Shown: positions 8,701-17,712 of the stretch, one piece after another
How positions within the stretch are numbered: the stretch's first letter is position 1
How the letters are laid out: the number at the start of each line of letters is the position of its first letter
Position numbers and translations under genes: made by a program
Notes under the pieces: generated by a model
What the model was told of the DNA's origin: nothing
Databases searched by the model: none
What the model saw: the letters and a program-made list of their open reading frames with translations, nothing else
Source: GCA-2401735 sp051252095
GTDB taxonomy: Bacteria; Pseudomonadota; Gammaproteobacteria; Burkholderiales; Methylophilaceae
Length of the DNA stretch: 64,000 nt
Direction: 5' to 3'
Assembly: GCA_051252095.1 (NCBI GenBank)
Contig: JBPOFK010000001.1
Span: forward strand, 286,463-350,462

Positions 8701-9327
8701 TTATAGCCTAAGGTGTGGTAGTGCTGATACTGAACTTAGCCTAAAATCGACAAAATTTGGCTTTGATAGTTTTCGATTGACCCAAATAGTTTTGATGCCA
8801 ATGCGTTTAGCCGTCATTAGGGCAGCCAAGTTGTCTTCTAGCATAATACAGTTATTTGGCCTGGCTTTAATCGTTCTTAGTAGTGTTTGAAAACCGCGCA
8901 CAGTTGGTTTTGCATGAAAGCCTGAAGACTCAACGCTGAAAACGAGATCAAAAATATCACTAATACCTAATAAGCCAAGTACGCGCAAGGCGTAATTTCT
9001 TGGTGCATTGGTGAAGATGACTTTGCGGCCTTTCAGTCTAGTCAATGTATGGCGAAGTCGTTTGGTTTGAATGACACGTTCGGCTAAATCTGGGAACTTA
9101 TGCGTTTCATTGAGGAAGTGGTGTGGGTTTGTACCATGGTGGCGCATCAAGCCCTTGAGGGTTGCACCATAGATTTTCCAATAATGCTTCCGCAATTGGT
9201 CTGCTGTTGCATCATCAATATCGAGTGATTCCTTGATGTACTTTGTCATTGCGCCATTCATCTCAGGAAAGATGTGAGCGGATGCATTATGCAATGTATC
9301 GTCTAAATCAAAAATCCAAACGCGCAC
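8701..9327 (-). CDS. HAD-family pyrimidine 5'-nucleotidase
   Basis: A 208-residue haloacid-dehalogenase-fold phosphatase. Motif I is WIFDLDDTLHNAS (nucleophile Asp), motif II FTNAPRNY, motif III includes KPTVRGFQ, and motif IV is CIMLEDNLAALMTAK. It matches the group of pyrimidine 5'-nucleotidases resembling yeast SDT1, which dephosphorylate UMP/CMP. It lies between argB and slmA in the same direction and is probably co-transcribed. Family is clear; substrate preference is inferred from the family. Confidence 0.82.
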   Translation of the reverse strand: MRVWIFDLDDTLHNASAHIFPEMNGAMTKYIKESLDIDDATADQLRKHYWKIYGATLKGLMRHHGTNPHHFLNETHKFPDLAERVIQTKRLRHTLTRLKGRKVIFTNAPRNYALRVLGLLGISDIFDLVFSVESSGFHAKPTVRGFQTLLRTIKARPNNCIMLEDNLAALMTAKRIGIKTIWVNRKLSKPNFVDFRLSSVSALPHLRL

Positions 9328-9355
9328 GTTAGCTGCTAAGTTGATACGTTTGCGC

Positions 9356-10237
9356 TTAATTCGCTTTAATTAAAGTCCCAACACCTTCATCGGTGAGGAC
9401 TTCAAGCAGTAAAGCGTGCTCTACGCGACCATCAATAATATGCACTGCTTTTACACCACTTCTGGCTGCGTCTAGTGCTGAGCCGATTTTTGGCAGCATG
9501 CCCCCAGACAGGCTACCGTCTGTAACCATATTATCAATTTCTTTTGGTGTTAAGCCTGTAAGTAATACCCCGTCTTTGTCCAAAACGCCTGGCGTATTAG
9601 TGAGCAGAACCAGTTTCTCTGCTCGTAAGATTTCAGCGACCTTGCCAGCAACGACATCTGCATTAATATTAAATGTGCTGCCATCTTCACCAACGCCAAT
9701 GGGTGCTACTACAGGAATAAAATCACCGCTATCCAAAAAATTAATAATGCTAGGATCAATCTTACTTATTTTTCCAACTTGTCCAACATCAATCATTTTT
9801 TCTTTATCATTAATGTCTTCCATTAGGAGTTTGTCAGCATGGATAAAGTTACCATCTTGGCCAGTTAACCCAACTGCTTTGCCACCATGGCGATTGATTA
9901 AATGCACAATTTCTTTATTGACATGGCCAAGTACCATTTCGACAATGTCCATGGTTTCGTCATCCGTTACACGCATGCCTTGGATAAACTCGCCTTTCTT
10001 GCCTACTCTATCTAGCATTTGATTAATTTGTGGTCCACCACCGTGAACGATAACAGGGTTCATGCCTACTAATTTTAGTAAGACGACATCACTAGCAAAT
10101 GATGCTTTTAGGCTTTCGTCGGTCATGGCGTTGCCGCCATATTTAATCACGATGGTCTTATCAAAAAAGCGTTTAATATAAGGAAGCGCCTCTGAGAGAG
10201 TCTTGGCTTTTTTGGCGGCAGCAGATTCGCTAATCAT
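9356..10237 (-). CDS. argB: Acetylglutamate kinase
   Basis: A 293-residue amino-acid-kinase-fold enzyme that phosphorylates N-acetyl-L-glutamate with ATP, the second step of arginine synthesis. Key motifs are IVIKYGGNAM near residue 30 (phosphate binding), PVIVHGGGPQINQ near 62, and FNINADVVAGKVAEIL in the C-terminal half; the end (LTDEGVGTLI) is typical. The N-terminal segment before the kinase core is of the arginine-sensitive type, suggesting feedback inhibition. It lies just downstream of the XRE-ArgA fusion gene on the same strand (83 bases apart), so the first two arginine steps sit side by side. Confidence 0.95.
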   Translation of the reverse strand: MISESAAAKKAKTLSEALPYIKRFFDKTIVIKYGGNAMTDESLKASFASDVVLLKLVGMNPVIVHGGGPQINQMLDRVGKKGEFIQGMRVTDDETMDIVEMVLGHVNKEIVHLINRHGGKAVGLTGQDGNFIHADKLLMEDINDKEKMIDVGQVGKISKIDPSIINFLDSGDFIPVVAPIGVGEDGSTFNINADVVAGKVAEILRAEKLVLLTNTPGVLDKDGVLLTGLTPKEIDNMVTDGSLSGGMLPKIGSALDAARSGVKAVHIIDGRVEHALLLEVLTDEGVGTLIKAN

Positions 10238-10320
10238 GTGTTTGGTTTCCAGTGAGTTAATGACAAGATTGTATCGAAAAAAAAGCAGTCTATGAAATCT
10301 TAAACTAATTTTGTGAGCAA

Positions 10321-11895
10321 CTACGCTAGTTTTTTGACATAAACTTTAGATTTTCTTTGTAGGTTATACAGTTTTTGTTTAGATTGCGGTAGTTTTTCTA
10401 GGGGTAACAAATCAAAACCACGTTCTAGGAACCAATGCTCAGTGCGAGTGGTAAGGCAAAATATTTTATTAAAGCCTAGTTTCTTTGCCTGTTGCTGACA
10501 ATAGTTAAACAGCTTGTCGCCGCGACCGCCGCCTCTGTATTGCGGATCAATAGCTAAGCATGCGAATTCAGTCATTTTATCATCTATAAAAGGATGCAGT
10601 GCCGCACAGCCTATAATTCTATTGTCATGTTCCATTACATAGAAATGTTTGATATCCATTTCTATTTGTTCACGACCACGTCTGACTAGCACACCATCTT
10701 TTTCAAGTGGCTCAATTAATAATAAAATGCCACCCACATCATCAATGGTCGCTTGACGCATGGTCTCCAAAGGTAATTCAGTCACCATGGTGCCAACGCC
10801 ACTCATTGTAAATAGTTCTTGTATGATGGCGCCGTCAAGATGCCTAGAAATTAAATGCGTACGCGGTACGCCATGCTCGCTCGCCTTCACGGCTGCCTCA
10901 AGATAGTATGCGATATCTTCTGTGAAGTGGGCAGGGGATTCCGTTTGTTGCACATGTTTGAGCAAGTTTTTAGCTTTGTCCGCAGTCAATTCATTTAGTA
11001 GCTCTCCACGTAGGTTTTTAACGCCTTCCGTGTCCATTAAAAAGATTAATTTTTCTGCTTTTAAGGCGATGGCAGCATTGACTGCAACGTCTTCTAAGCT
11101 TAAGTTAAATGTTTCACCTGTGGGCGAATAACCCATTGGTGATAGTAAAACTAGTTCTCCATCATCTAATCTTTTTTGGATGCCAACTTTGTCCACTTTA
11201 CGGACTTCGCCAGTGTGTTGCAGATCCACACCATCAATGACACCAAGTGGTTTTGCGGTTACAAAATTTCCACTTGCGACACGTATATCTGCACCAGCCA
11301 TTGGAGAGTTGGCAATACCCATAGAAAGTAACGCTTCAATTTCTACTCGTATAGAACCATTTGCTTCTTTTACTGCCTCCATTGCAGCATCATCTGTAAT
11401 TCGTAGGCCATTGTGATAGGCTGGCGTCAATTGCTCTCTCATTAAGCGTTGCTCAATTTGTGGTCGTGCACCGTGCACGAGTACGAGTCTCACCTCTAAG
11501 CTAGCTAAGAGGTTCAAGTCATGGGATAGTGCAATAAATTGTTGCTCGCTTACTACCTCGCCACCAAAAGCAATCACAAATGTACTTCCACCAAATGCGT
11601 GAATATATGGCGCAGCAGACCGAAACCAATGCACAAAGTCAGTTGATTGTTCTGGCTTAAACTGCGATAAGTTTGTTGAAGGAGTGGTTTTTTCGGCATC
11701 ACTTTCAGCAAATAGGCTGGCAGGGGTTGTGCTCAGTGCTGCGGCAATTTTACGAATTTGCAACTCAGATAAACCTAGTTCCCCGCGCTCAATACGTGAT
11801 AAATTGCCTGCATCAGCGTCGATGACTTTTGCTAGTGTTTCAAGCGTCATTTTTACCGCCTGCCGACGGTTTCGAATAATAATACCAAGACTCAT
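10321..11895 (-). CDS. argA: N-acetylglutamate synthase with N-terminal XRE DNA-binding domain
   Basis: A 524-residue three-part protein. Residues 2-62 are a complete XRE helix-turn-helix (IIRNRRQAVKMTLETLAKV, then NLSRIERGELGLSELQIRKI). A linker leads to an amino-acid-kinase-like domain from about 86 (FVHWFRSAAPYIHAFGGSTF; LVHGARPQIEQRL) and a C-terminal GNAT domain from about 375 with the acetyl-CoA loop YRGGGRGDKL and GFDLLP. The last two domains make classical ArgA, which acetylates glutamate with acetyl-CoA. ArgA normally begins near residue 86, and there is no methionine between the HTH and this point, so the fusion is one reading frame. A palindrome overlaps its likely promoter. The enzyme call is firm; autoregulation is inference. 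Confidence 0.85.
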   Translation of the reverse strand: MSLGIIIRNRRQAVKMTLETLAKVIDADAGNLSRIERGELGLSELQIRKIAAALSTTPASLFAESDAEKTTPSTNLSQFKPEQSTDFVHWFRSAAPYIHAFGGSTFVIAFGGEVVSEQQFIALSHDLNLLASLEVRLVLVHGARPQIEQRLMREQLTPAYHNGLRITDDAAMEAVKEANGSIRVEIEALLSMGIANSPMAGADIRVASGNFVTAKPLGVIDGVDLQHTGEVRKVDKVGIQKRLDDGELVLLSPMGYSPTGETFNLSLEDVAVNAAIALKAEKLIFLMDTEGVKNLRGELLNELTADKAKNLLKHVQQTESPAHFTEDIAYYLEAAVKASEHGVPRTHLISRHLDGAIIQELFTMSGVGTMVTELPLETMRQATIDDVGGILLLIEPLEKDGVLVRRGREQIEMDIKHFYVMEHDNRIIGCAALHPFIDDKMTEFACLAIDPQYRGGGRGDKLFNYCQQQAKKLGFNKIFCLTTRTEHWFLERGFDLLPLEKLPQSKQKLYNLQRKSKVYVKKLA

Positions 11896-11901
11896 GCGTC
11901 T

Positions 11902-11942
11902 ATTTTATGTAAATAATACAAAAATGCAAAATAAATTTGCAT
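11902..11942 (-). promoter_or_regulatory. argA promoter with overlapping palindromic operator
   Basis: On the minus strand TTGCAT (11924-11929) and TAAAAT (11902-11907) form a -35/-10 pair with 16-base spacing; the start point would fall at or next to the ATG at 11895, and no Shine-Dalgarno is present, so the transcript may be leaderless. The -35 is one arm of a perfect inverted repeat, ATGCAAA-N5-TTTGCAT, at 11924-11942. That is a natural place for a repressor, possibly the XRE domain of the gene itself. Confidence 0.5.
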
Positions 11943-11964
11943 TAAATACAAATTTACTTGATGG

Positions 11965-13056
11965 TTACCAACCAATTACATACCTGGAGTTGCTGCCCAG
12001 TAAGCGTTTTATCATGCGCGCTACAACATAGGAAAAAATTACAGCAGCGGTGAAAATAAATAATACACCTTCAAAACCATGCTTAAAATCCATCATTCCA
12101 GAACTACGCATAAAGCTGAGTGCCCATTGGTGAAGAAAGAAATAAGCAAAGCTCATGTTAGCTGTAATTTTCAAAAATGGGATGTCGTATTGTTGCAAAT
12201 GCATCGTAAAGGCTAACATGAAAATGATAAGAGATACTTTTTGAAAAATCATTAAATCAACGCCATGCCACATGAATATCGAGGCTTTCCCCATACTATC
12301 CTTCTGACCGAGTAAAAACATGATGAGTGCGGTGGCAATAGTAATGAGAAGTAGCAGTAAGGTTTTGCCTTCAATCCATTGGTTGATTTTTGCGCGCTCC
12401 ATACTATAAAGAATACCAAACAGGTAGTAAGGGCAGTAATAAATAAGGCTGTGAATTGGATTGATTTCCCAAGATGGGCGTTGCACGTACATTGAAAAGA
12501 GAAATAAACCAACTGTGATTAACACTTTTGTTTTCAGCTGGAAGGAGATGAATCTAATAAAAATAGGTGACAATAGGAACAACAGCATTGCAAATGGGAC
12601 GTACCAATAGGCCCATAGCGTTCTACCTGTTAGCAGGTTCATTATCACTAAACTTGAATTACTTAAATCAGGCCCATAGAACTCATTAATAACATTTGCC
12701 ATGACAATTCCACCTCTAGTGAAATAAAAGTAAGCGATATAAAGCAAAGAGAGAATGAGGTAAGGCAAGAAAACATACTTTGTTTTGCTCTTCACAAAAG
12801 ACCAGTATTGGTATTTGCGGAAATAAACGTGATGAAAGAAAAAGCCAGAAATGAAAACAAATAAAGCTGTTCCGCCTGAGATGATGTTAACTACAGTCGC
12901 TTCCCAAACTTGGCTTCTAGGCCATGCATTGTAACAATGACCAAGGATAATCTGTAAAATCGCTAACGCTCTGAAATAATCAAAATAAACTAGCCGATCG
13001 ACATCTTTTAATTTGTTTTTTTCGGGTGATATTTGCGTCACTGCAGACTTTATCAA
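11965..13056 (-). CDS. Acyltransferase 3 family membrane protein
   Basis: A 363-residue protein with about ten transmembrane helices. The opening YFDYFRALAILQIILGHCYN carries the conserved His of the acyltransferase-3 family (OafA/NodX type), and the membrane core with short loops is typical. Such proteins transfer acetyl or other acyl groups to sugars of surface polysaccharides, or to other envelope molecules. There is no neighbouring polysaccharide cluster to name the substrate; the adjacent genes are argA (69 bases away, same strand, separate promoter) and the exported Nudix protein, divergent. Confidence 0.8.
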   Translation of the reverse strand: MIKSAVTQISPEKNKLKDVDRLVYFDYFRALAILQIILGHCYNAWPRSQVWEATVVNIISGGTALFVFISGFFFHHVYFRKYQYWSFVKSKTKYVFLPYLILSLLYIAYFYFTRGGIVMANVINEFYGPDLSNSSLVIMNLLTGRTLWAYWYVPFAMLLFLLSPIFIRFISFQLKTKVLITVGLFLFSMYVQRPSWEINPIHSLIYYCPYYLFGILYSMERAKINQWIEGKTLLLLLITIATALIMFLLGQKDSMGKASIFMWHGVDLMIFQKVSLIIFMLAFTMHLQQYDIPFLKITANMSFAYFFLHQWALSFMRSSGMMDFKHGFEGVLFIFTAAVIFSYVVARMIKRLLGSNSRYVIGW

Positions 13057-13169
13057 GAATAGTAATTTTAATACTTTATACTATTTATATTGTTATGCAA
13101 TCACTTCACTTCTTCTTTTTTTAGTACCCAGTAAGGATTTTTTGTGGAAAAATATGAGTCATACAAAGA

Positions 13170-13799
13170 ATGAAGAAAGTTGCAATGAATAAACTTTATA
13201 CACGATCAAAAGTGCGCAATTCTTGGAGGCATAAGACAAAGCAACTGATGGTTTTGGTGTTTTCAGCGATGATGGCGCTTTCATGTCAGTCAGCTTCAGC
13301 AAGTAATGGCATGCTGATTGTTAGTAAGGATAATGGCAAAACTTATCTCTTATTGGTACAAACGCACAAGCATGATCACTATGAGTTTCCAGGAGGTCGG
13401 CTAGAGCAAGCAGAAAATTTGCTTGATAAAGCAAGTAAAACCGAGTCACCATACGAGACTGCATTACGTGAGACAGTGGAAGAGATGAGAGGCTTCTTGG
13501 GCCGCCAGCAACTTCATGCTGCGTCTTCTGAAACTAATTTTGTTGAGGCCGGAAAGTACAGAATTTATATTGCACAGTTGCCTTTTTTTAGCCTAAAAGA
13601 GGTGCGTGAAATTAAAATTCCAAAGGGTAAGAAATGGTCCTTTATGCGGGAGGTGGTTAACTACGCATGGGTTGATGCGGCAAAAATTAATGATACAAAT
13701 GATGGTTTTGTCATGTCGAGTGATGGCCAAGCAGTTGAGCTCGGCCCAGATGTGTTAGCAGTGATTAAGCAGGGGCGTTCAAAAAAATGGTTTAACTAA
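13170..13799 (+). CDS. Nudix hydrolase with an apparent export signal
   Basis: A 209-residue protein with a Nudix domain in residues about 48-200: HYEFPGGRLEQ opens the box, and ALRETVEEMRGFL supplies the REx2EE metal-binding helix, with an insertion of about 16 residues between them. Unusually, a basic N-terminus and hydrophobic stretch (QLMVLVFSAMMALSCQSASA) precede it, like a Sec signal with an AxA cleavage site, or an imperfect lipobox (ALSC). Nudix enzymes hydrolyse nucleoside diphosphate derivatives, and periplasmic location is rare. The start could also be ATG 13185. The substrate is unknown. Confidence 0.7.
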   Translation: MKKVAMNKLYTRSKVRNSWRHKTKQLMVLVFSAMMALSCQSASASNGMLIVSKDNGKTYLLLVQTHKHDHYEFPGGRLEQAENLLDKASKTESPYETALRETVEEMRGFLGRQQLHAASSETNFVEAGKYRIYIAQLPFFSLKEVREIKIPKGKKWSFMREVVNYAWVDAAKINDTNDGFVMSSDGQAVELGPDVLAVIKQGRSKKWFN

Positions 13800-13804
13800 T
13801 ATCG

Positions 13805-14482
13805 CTAATCATCTTTGGGCTCTTCAGCAATAAATACTTTTTGTGCAAAGTTGTCTGCTTGTAGCGCGGCAATTAGCTGTTGATTGGTGGTATTTTTATT
13901 GCGTTTGATATGGTAATTGTATTGGTTAGCAGAACCTTTAATGTTTTCTTGCAAATCAATTAGCACAAATCTTTTACAGTGCTGTTGTAGAATTTGATCG
14001 ATTTTATTTTGCTGATCAATACTATTCAATTGAAAGCTAAGAACAAAGTCAAAATAAGCAACAGGACTAAAAGTGGCATAACGTAGAAAGATGGATGCAA
14101 CGGCAAAGCAAAAAGTGCCCTCAATAGCGACAATAAACGCACTAGCGCCACAGGCAATGCCAGCGGCAAGTGATGCAAACAAAAAGACCGTATCACGTGG
14201 GTTTTTAAAGTTAGTTCTAAACCGAATAATACCAACAGCAGCAATAATGCCGACACCGCGTGCAATGCTGTCACCCACCGATAAGATAATGACGCATGCA
14301 ATGATTGAAATAAGAACAATAGACTGTAGATAATTCCGAGAATATGTGCTTTTTTGTAAGGTCAAAACGTAGATATACGCAACTAATGTTGATAGTATAA
14401 ATGATAGTAGCACTGTGATGGTTGTGGCCAGAAAGTCGATATCTTGGCCTGTGGGTATCAGTGGATGGCTAAAGTCAAACAT
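13805..14482 (-). CDS. DUF4956 membrane protein
   Basis: A 225-residue protein with about four transmembrane helices in residues 18-140 and a soluble C-terminal domain of about 80 residues. The segment GVGIIAAVGIIRFRTNFKNP followed by RDTVFLFASLAAGIACG is the DUF4956 signature. Function is not established; homologues often sit near polyphosphate-related or spore-coat-like genes, which are not present here. Its stop is five bases from that of the Nudix gene, convergent. It is monocistronic. Confidence 0.75.
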   Translation of the reverse strand: MFDFSHPLIPTGQDIDFLATTITVLLSFILSTLVAYIYVLTLQKSTYSRNYLQSIVLISIIACVIILSVGDSIARGVGIIAAVGIIRFRTNFKNPRDTVFLFASLAAGIACGASAFIVAIEGTFCFAVASIFLRYATFSPVAYFDFVLSFQLNSIDQQNKIDQILQQHCKRFVLIDLQENIKGSANQYNYHIKRNKNTTNQQLIAALQADNFAQKVFIAEEPKDD

Positions 14483-14639
14483 GGTCGTGTCACTTTACAA
14501 TTAAAGAAAATGTGTTATTTTTAAAACTTAAATAATGATTTATATCGTTATGACCACACTATACCAAAAAAGGTTAGTAACGAATGTGAAGTTTATGTGA
14601 TGCCGCTTAAATGGATTTATTGTAAATGAATATCAAGGG

Positions 14640-15374
14640 TTAGAAATCCCCCCAAATACTGTGCATACATGCTATCGCTGCTAAAGCAGCAGTTTCTGTC
14701 CGCAAAATTCTTGGGCCTAATGTAACCGATAGAAATCCATTTGTATTCGCCATTTCAATTTCCTTTGGGCTTAGCCCTCCCTCGGCACCAATCAGTAGCT
14801 GAATGTTTTGTTCAGGCTTCGTCAATGTTGCGATGCGCGTTGCACCAATGGGGTTTAATTGTATGCGGCACTGTTCTTGATGTGGATTTTCTGCAAGCCA
14901 ATGGCTCAGTGATGTTGGTTCTATCACGTTAGGAACAATTGCTCGGCCTGATTGCTCACAAGCGGATACAACAACATTTTGCCAGTGAGCTAAGCGTTTT
15001 GCAGCGCGCTCTTGATTCAGTTTGACAACGCTACGTTCGGTGGCAATGGGTTGGATTTGTATAACGCCAAGCTCTACTGCTTTTTGAATGGTGTAATCCA
15101 TGCGGTCGCCACTGGAAATGCCTTGCAGCAAGGTAATGTTGAGCGGAGATTCATTCTCGACTGCTATGCTAGAGGTAACCTTTGCCATTACGGCGCTTTT
15201 ATTGATGCTGGTAAATGTACATACATAATCAAACCCATCACCATTAAATAGAGTAGCAGTATCACCCACAACCATACGCAACACACGTACTGCATGCGTC
15301 GCAGCCGATTCTGGCAATTTAACAATAGCGCCTAAGGCTAGTTTTTCCGGGCAGTAAAAGCGGTTTTTGGGCAT
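14640..15374 (-). CDS. rsmE: 16S rRNA m3U1498 methyltransferase RsmE
   Basis: A SPOUT-class methyltransferase of about 244 residues that methylates U1498 of 16S rRNA in the assembled 30S subunit. The N-terminal PUA-like part begins MPKNRFYCPEKLA, and the knotted SAM site is made by LLIGAEGGLSPKEIE and LGPRILRTETAALAA near the end. The frame is open to 15485, but the start at 15374 gives the normal RsmE N-terminus; the upstream extension has no family counterpart. Divergent from the thioredoxin-like gene. Confidence 0.92.
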   Translation of the reverse strand: MPKNRFYCPEKLALGAIVKLPESAATHAVRVLRMVVGDTATLFNGDGFDYVCTFTSINKSAVMAKVTSSIAVENESPLNITLLQGISSGDRMDYTIQKAVELGVIQIQPIATERSVVKLNQERAAKRLAHWQNVVVSACEQSGRAIVPNVIEPTSLSHWLAENPHQEQCRIQLNPIGATRIATLTKPEQNIQLLIGAEGGLSPKEIEMANTNGFLSVTLGPRILRTETAALAAIACMHSIWGDF

Positions 15375-15443
15375 GTCGTTGTTTAAATTCGATGGTAATA
15401 TTAAGATTATAAATTGTTTTGTGAGAAAGCTCAGGAGATAAAT

Positions 15444-15995
15444 ATGGCCAGTATAAGTCCCCCGGTATGTAACTTTGGTTGGCAAGCGCCAGATTTTAGT
15501 TTAAAAAATGTTGATGGCACTATCTTATCCAAAGACTTGCTCATGGGTAAAAATGGTTTGTTGGTGATGTTTATTTGCAATCATTGTCCTTATGTTAAAG
15601 CCATTCTGCCGCGTTTAATCGCGGATGTTATTGAGTTAAAAATGCTGGGTGTTAATACCGTCGCGATTATGTCAAATGACCCAACGGATTATCCAGAAGA
15701 CAGCTTTGAAAATATGCAAATTATCGCCAATGAGATGGATTTTCCGTTTCCTTATTTAATCGACCCAACGCAAAAAGTTGCTAAAGCTTATGATGCTGTC
15801 TGTACACCAGATTTTTTTGGCTTTAATAATAAGTTTGAATTGCAATACCGTGGTCGCTTTGATGAAAGCCGCAAAGAAACCGCTTCTAATAGTACGCGAG
15901 ACTTATTTCATGCAATGAAGCAAGTAGCAGAAACTGGACAAGGCCCAAAAGAGCAGGTGCAGAGTATAGGTTGTTCGATTAAGTGGATACAGTAG
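15444..15995 (+). CDS. Thioredoxin-family protein (AhpC/TSA-like)
   Basis: A 183-residue thioredoxin-fold protein. The start at 15444 follows CTCAGGAGATAA, a good Shine-Dalgarno. The fold is seen in APDFSLKNVDGTIL, the active-site region MFICNHCPYVKAI (Cys-Asn-His-Cys rather than CxxC thioredoxin's CGPC), and the cis-Pro loop near VCTPDFFGF. It has no signal peptide. The family is widespread in proteobacteria and annotated only as thioredoxin-like; a peroxidase or reductase role is plausible. Convergent with the AEC transporter, with two bases between stops. Confidence 0.8.
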   Translation: MASISPPVCNFGWQAPDFSLKNVDGTILSKDLLMGKNGLLVMFICNHCPYVKAILPRLIADVIELKMLGVNTVAIMSNDPTDYPEDSFENMQIIANEMDFPFPYLIDPTQKVAKAYDAVCTPDFFGFNNKFELQYRGRFDESRKETASNSTRDLFHAMKQVAETGQGPKEQVQSIGCSIKWIQ

Positions 15996-15997
15996 TT

Positions 15998-16927
15998 TTA
16001 GCTCACAATGCCAGTAGTAAGCAGATTAAACCAAATGGTTAATGTGCCAATGCTCAGTAAGGTAGTTAAAAATACAGCAGCTGCATACAGCCCGCTATCC
16101 AGTTGGTAACGCTCACAAATCACAATGCCAAATATCATCGTAGGCATTGCCGCTAGAATGACAGCCGTCGTTAACGTTGGTGCAGGTAAGTTAAGGAACG
16201 ATCCAGTTGCCAATGCAGCTAGCGGTGCTATTAATAGTGCAATCAAACACACTGGTAACAACAAAGGTAAGTATTTCAACTTAATCGTATCCCAGCGGAT
16301 GCTCATGCCCAAAGCAATCAGCATTAAAGGGACTACGCCGCCTGCCAAAATATTGAGTGCATTATGCAAAACAGCTGGTTGTGGAATGTTGCTTATATTC
16401 ATTAGTATCGCCAACAGCAATGCCCATAGAGGGGGTACTTTTAATAGTGCATAAAATGGATGCGTTTCTACATCATTATCGCCGAAGCGATGCGCGATGA
16501 GGACACCTAACGTCAATACTAAAGGTGTGCAAGCGAACAAGTCAAACTTGAGCACGATGACTTGTGACCAATCCCCAAGTGCTTGTGCAGTAACAGGTAG
16601 GCCAAGATAAGTCGCGTTTGGAAAAGTAGCAGCAATTAATAATGCGCCCTTTTGTGATTTGCTGATTTTAAAAAAATGTAAGATGACCCACATTAAAATA
16701 AGCGAAGTGAAGATTGCCGAGAGTGCTGTGAGTGACACTTTAATGGAGTCTATATTCAGTGGTGCTTGCCACATGACATCTAGTACTAATGCAGGCAATA
16801 AAATATAAAAAACCAAATCGGTCAGCGCGCGGCGGTGCGATAGCACAGCAATGTGGGTGGGGGCTATACGTTGCCAAATAACACCGATGGCAATAATGGC
16901 AGCCATTTGTAACATTACAGTTAGCAC
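15998..16927 (-). CDS. AEC-family (auxin efflux carrier-like) transporter
   Basis: A 309-residue inner-membrane protein with about ten helices in two repeats. The first repeat has the broken-helix region FPNATYLGLPVTAQALGD, characteristic of the AEC family; the second repeat has LAAMPTMIFGIVICERYQLD. Members move organic acids such as malate or malonate, among other anions. The substrate here is unknown. It is followed upstream by mnmD on the same strand (42 bases), with no functional link apparent. Confidence 0.82.
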   Translation of the reverse strand: MLTVMLQMAAIIAIGVIWQRIAPTHIAVLSHRRALTDLVFYILLPALVLDVMWQAPLNIDSIKVSLTALSAIFTSLILMWVILHFFKISKSQKGALLIAATFPNATYLGLPVTAQALGDWSQVIVLKFDLFACTPLVLTLGVLIAHRFGDNDVETHPFYALLKVPPLWALLLAILMNISNIPQPAVLHNALNILAGGVVPLMLIALGMSIRWDTIKLKYLPLLLPVCLIALLIAPLAALATGSFLNLPAPTLTTAVILAAMPTMIFGIVICERYQLDSGLYAAAVFLTTLLSIGTLTIWFNLLTTGIVS

Positions 16928-16969
16928 AAAAAAACCTTAATGAGTATTAGCGTAAATGTTAGCACGGAG

Positions 16970-17662
16970 TTAGCGGTAGATGCCGTGAAGCATTTCTCTT
17001 TTTTTACCAAATCCTGTAGCTTTTGATACTTGAAAGCCAACAGCTACGAGCTGTCTGCGGACTTGACCAGCACTGGTAAAAGTGGCAAAAGTAGTATTAG
17101 GTTTTGATAGGCGCGCGATTTCAGCAAACAAATTCTCAGACCACATTTCACTATTTTTTGAAGGGGCAAAGCCATCCAAAAACCATCCATCTGCAGCTGT
17201 TTGTATCTTTGGTAAGTGCTCACTTACATTGCCAATCCATAGGTCGAGTTTGATGCGATTTTGGCATAAGTTGAAGGTGTTTAATCCGTCTATAAGTTTT
17301 GCGTAGGGTGCATATAGCTGTATTGCGAGTTCGCTAAAGATTGGCCAGTTTTGATTGGCTTTGATCAAGTCTTCTGTTTTCAATGGAAAACGCTCAACAG
17401 AAATAAAATGGAAAGTGGCATTGGTTGGTGCAAGTGCTAGAAATTGTTGCGTAGCGCAAAGGAAGTTTAGTCCAGTGCCAAAGCCCGTTTCTATAATTGT
17501 AAACGTCGCTGCTTGCATGGCTAAAAAGCGTTCAGTTAATTGATTATGTTTGATAAAGACATATTCTGTTTCTGCTAAACCATTGTCTGATGAATAGTAG
17601 ACATCATCAAAATCGAGTGAATAGGGTTCGTGATTATTCCATTTTAGCTTGGCGAACTGCAT
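16970..17662 (-). CDS. mnmD: tRNA 5-methylaminomethyl-2-thiouridine methyltransferase MnmD
   Basis: A 230-residue SAM-dependent methyltransferase equivalent to the N-terminal half of MnmC. The SAM site is TIIETGFGTGLNFL, and GWFLDGFAPSKNSEMW is the family's second signature. It catalyses the last step of mnm5s2U34 formation in tRNAs for Lys, Glu and Gln. The FAD-dependent oxidase half (MnmC1) is absent, so the enzyme would act on nm5U made directly by MnmEG with ammonium, or a separate oxidase exists elsewhere. Confidence 0.88.
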   Translation of the reverse strand: MQFAKLKWNNHEPYSLDFDDVYYSSDNGLAETEYVFIKHNQLTERFLAMQAATFTIIETGFGTGLNFLCATQQFLALAPTNATFHFISVERFPLKTEDLIKANQNWPIFSELAIQLYAPYAKLIDGLNTFNLCQNRIKLDLWIGNVSEHLPKIQTAADGWFLDGFAPSKNSEMWSENLFAEIARLSKPNTTFATFTSAGQVRRQLVAVGFQVSKATGFGKKREMLHGIYR

Positions 17663-17712
17663 GAAGGTTTAATTGATAAAATGCATTAAACCCTATTGTA
17701 AAGCGGATTGGT

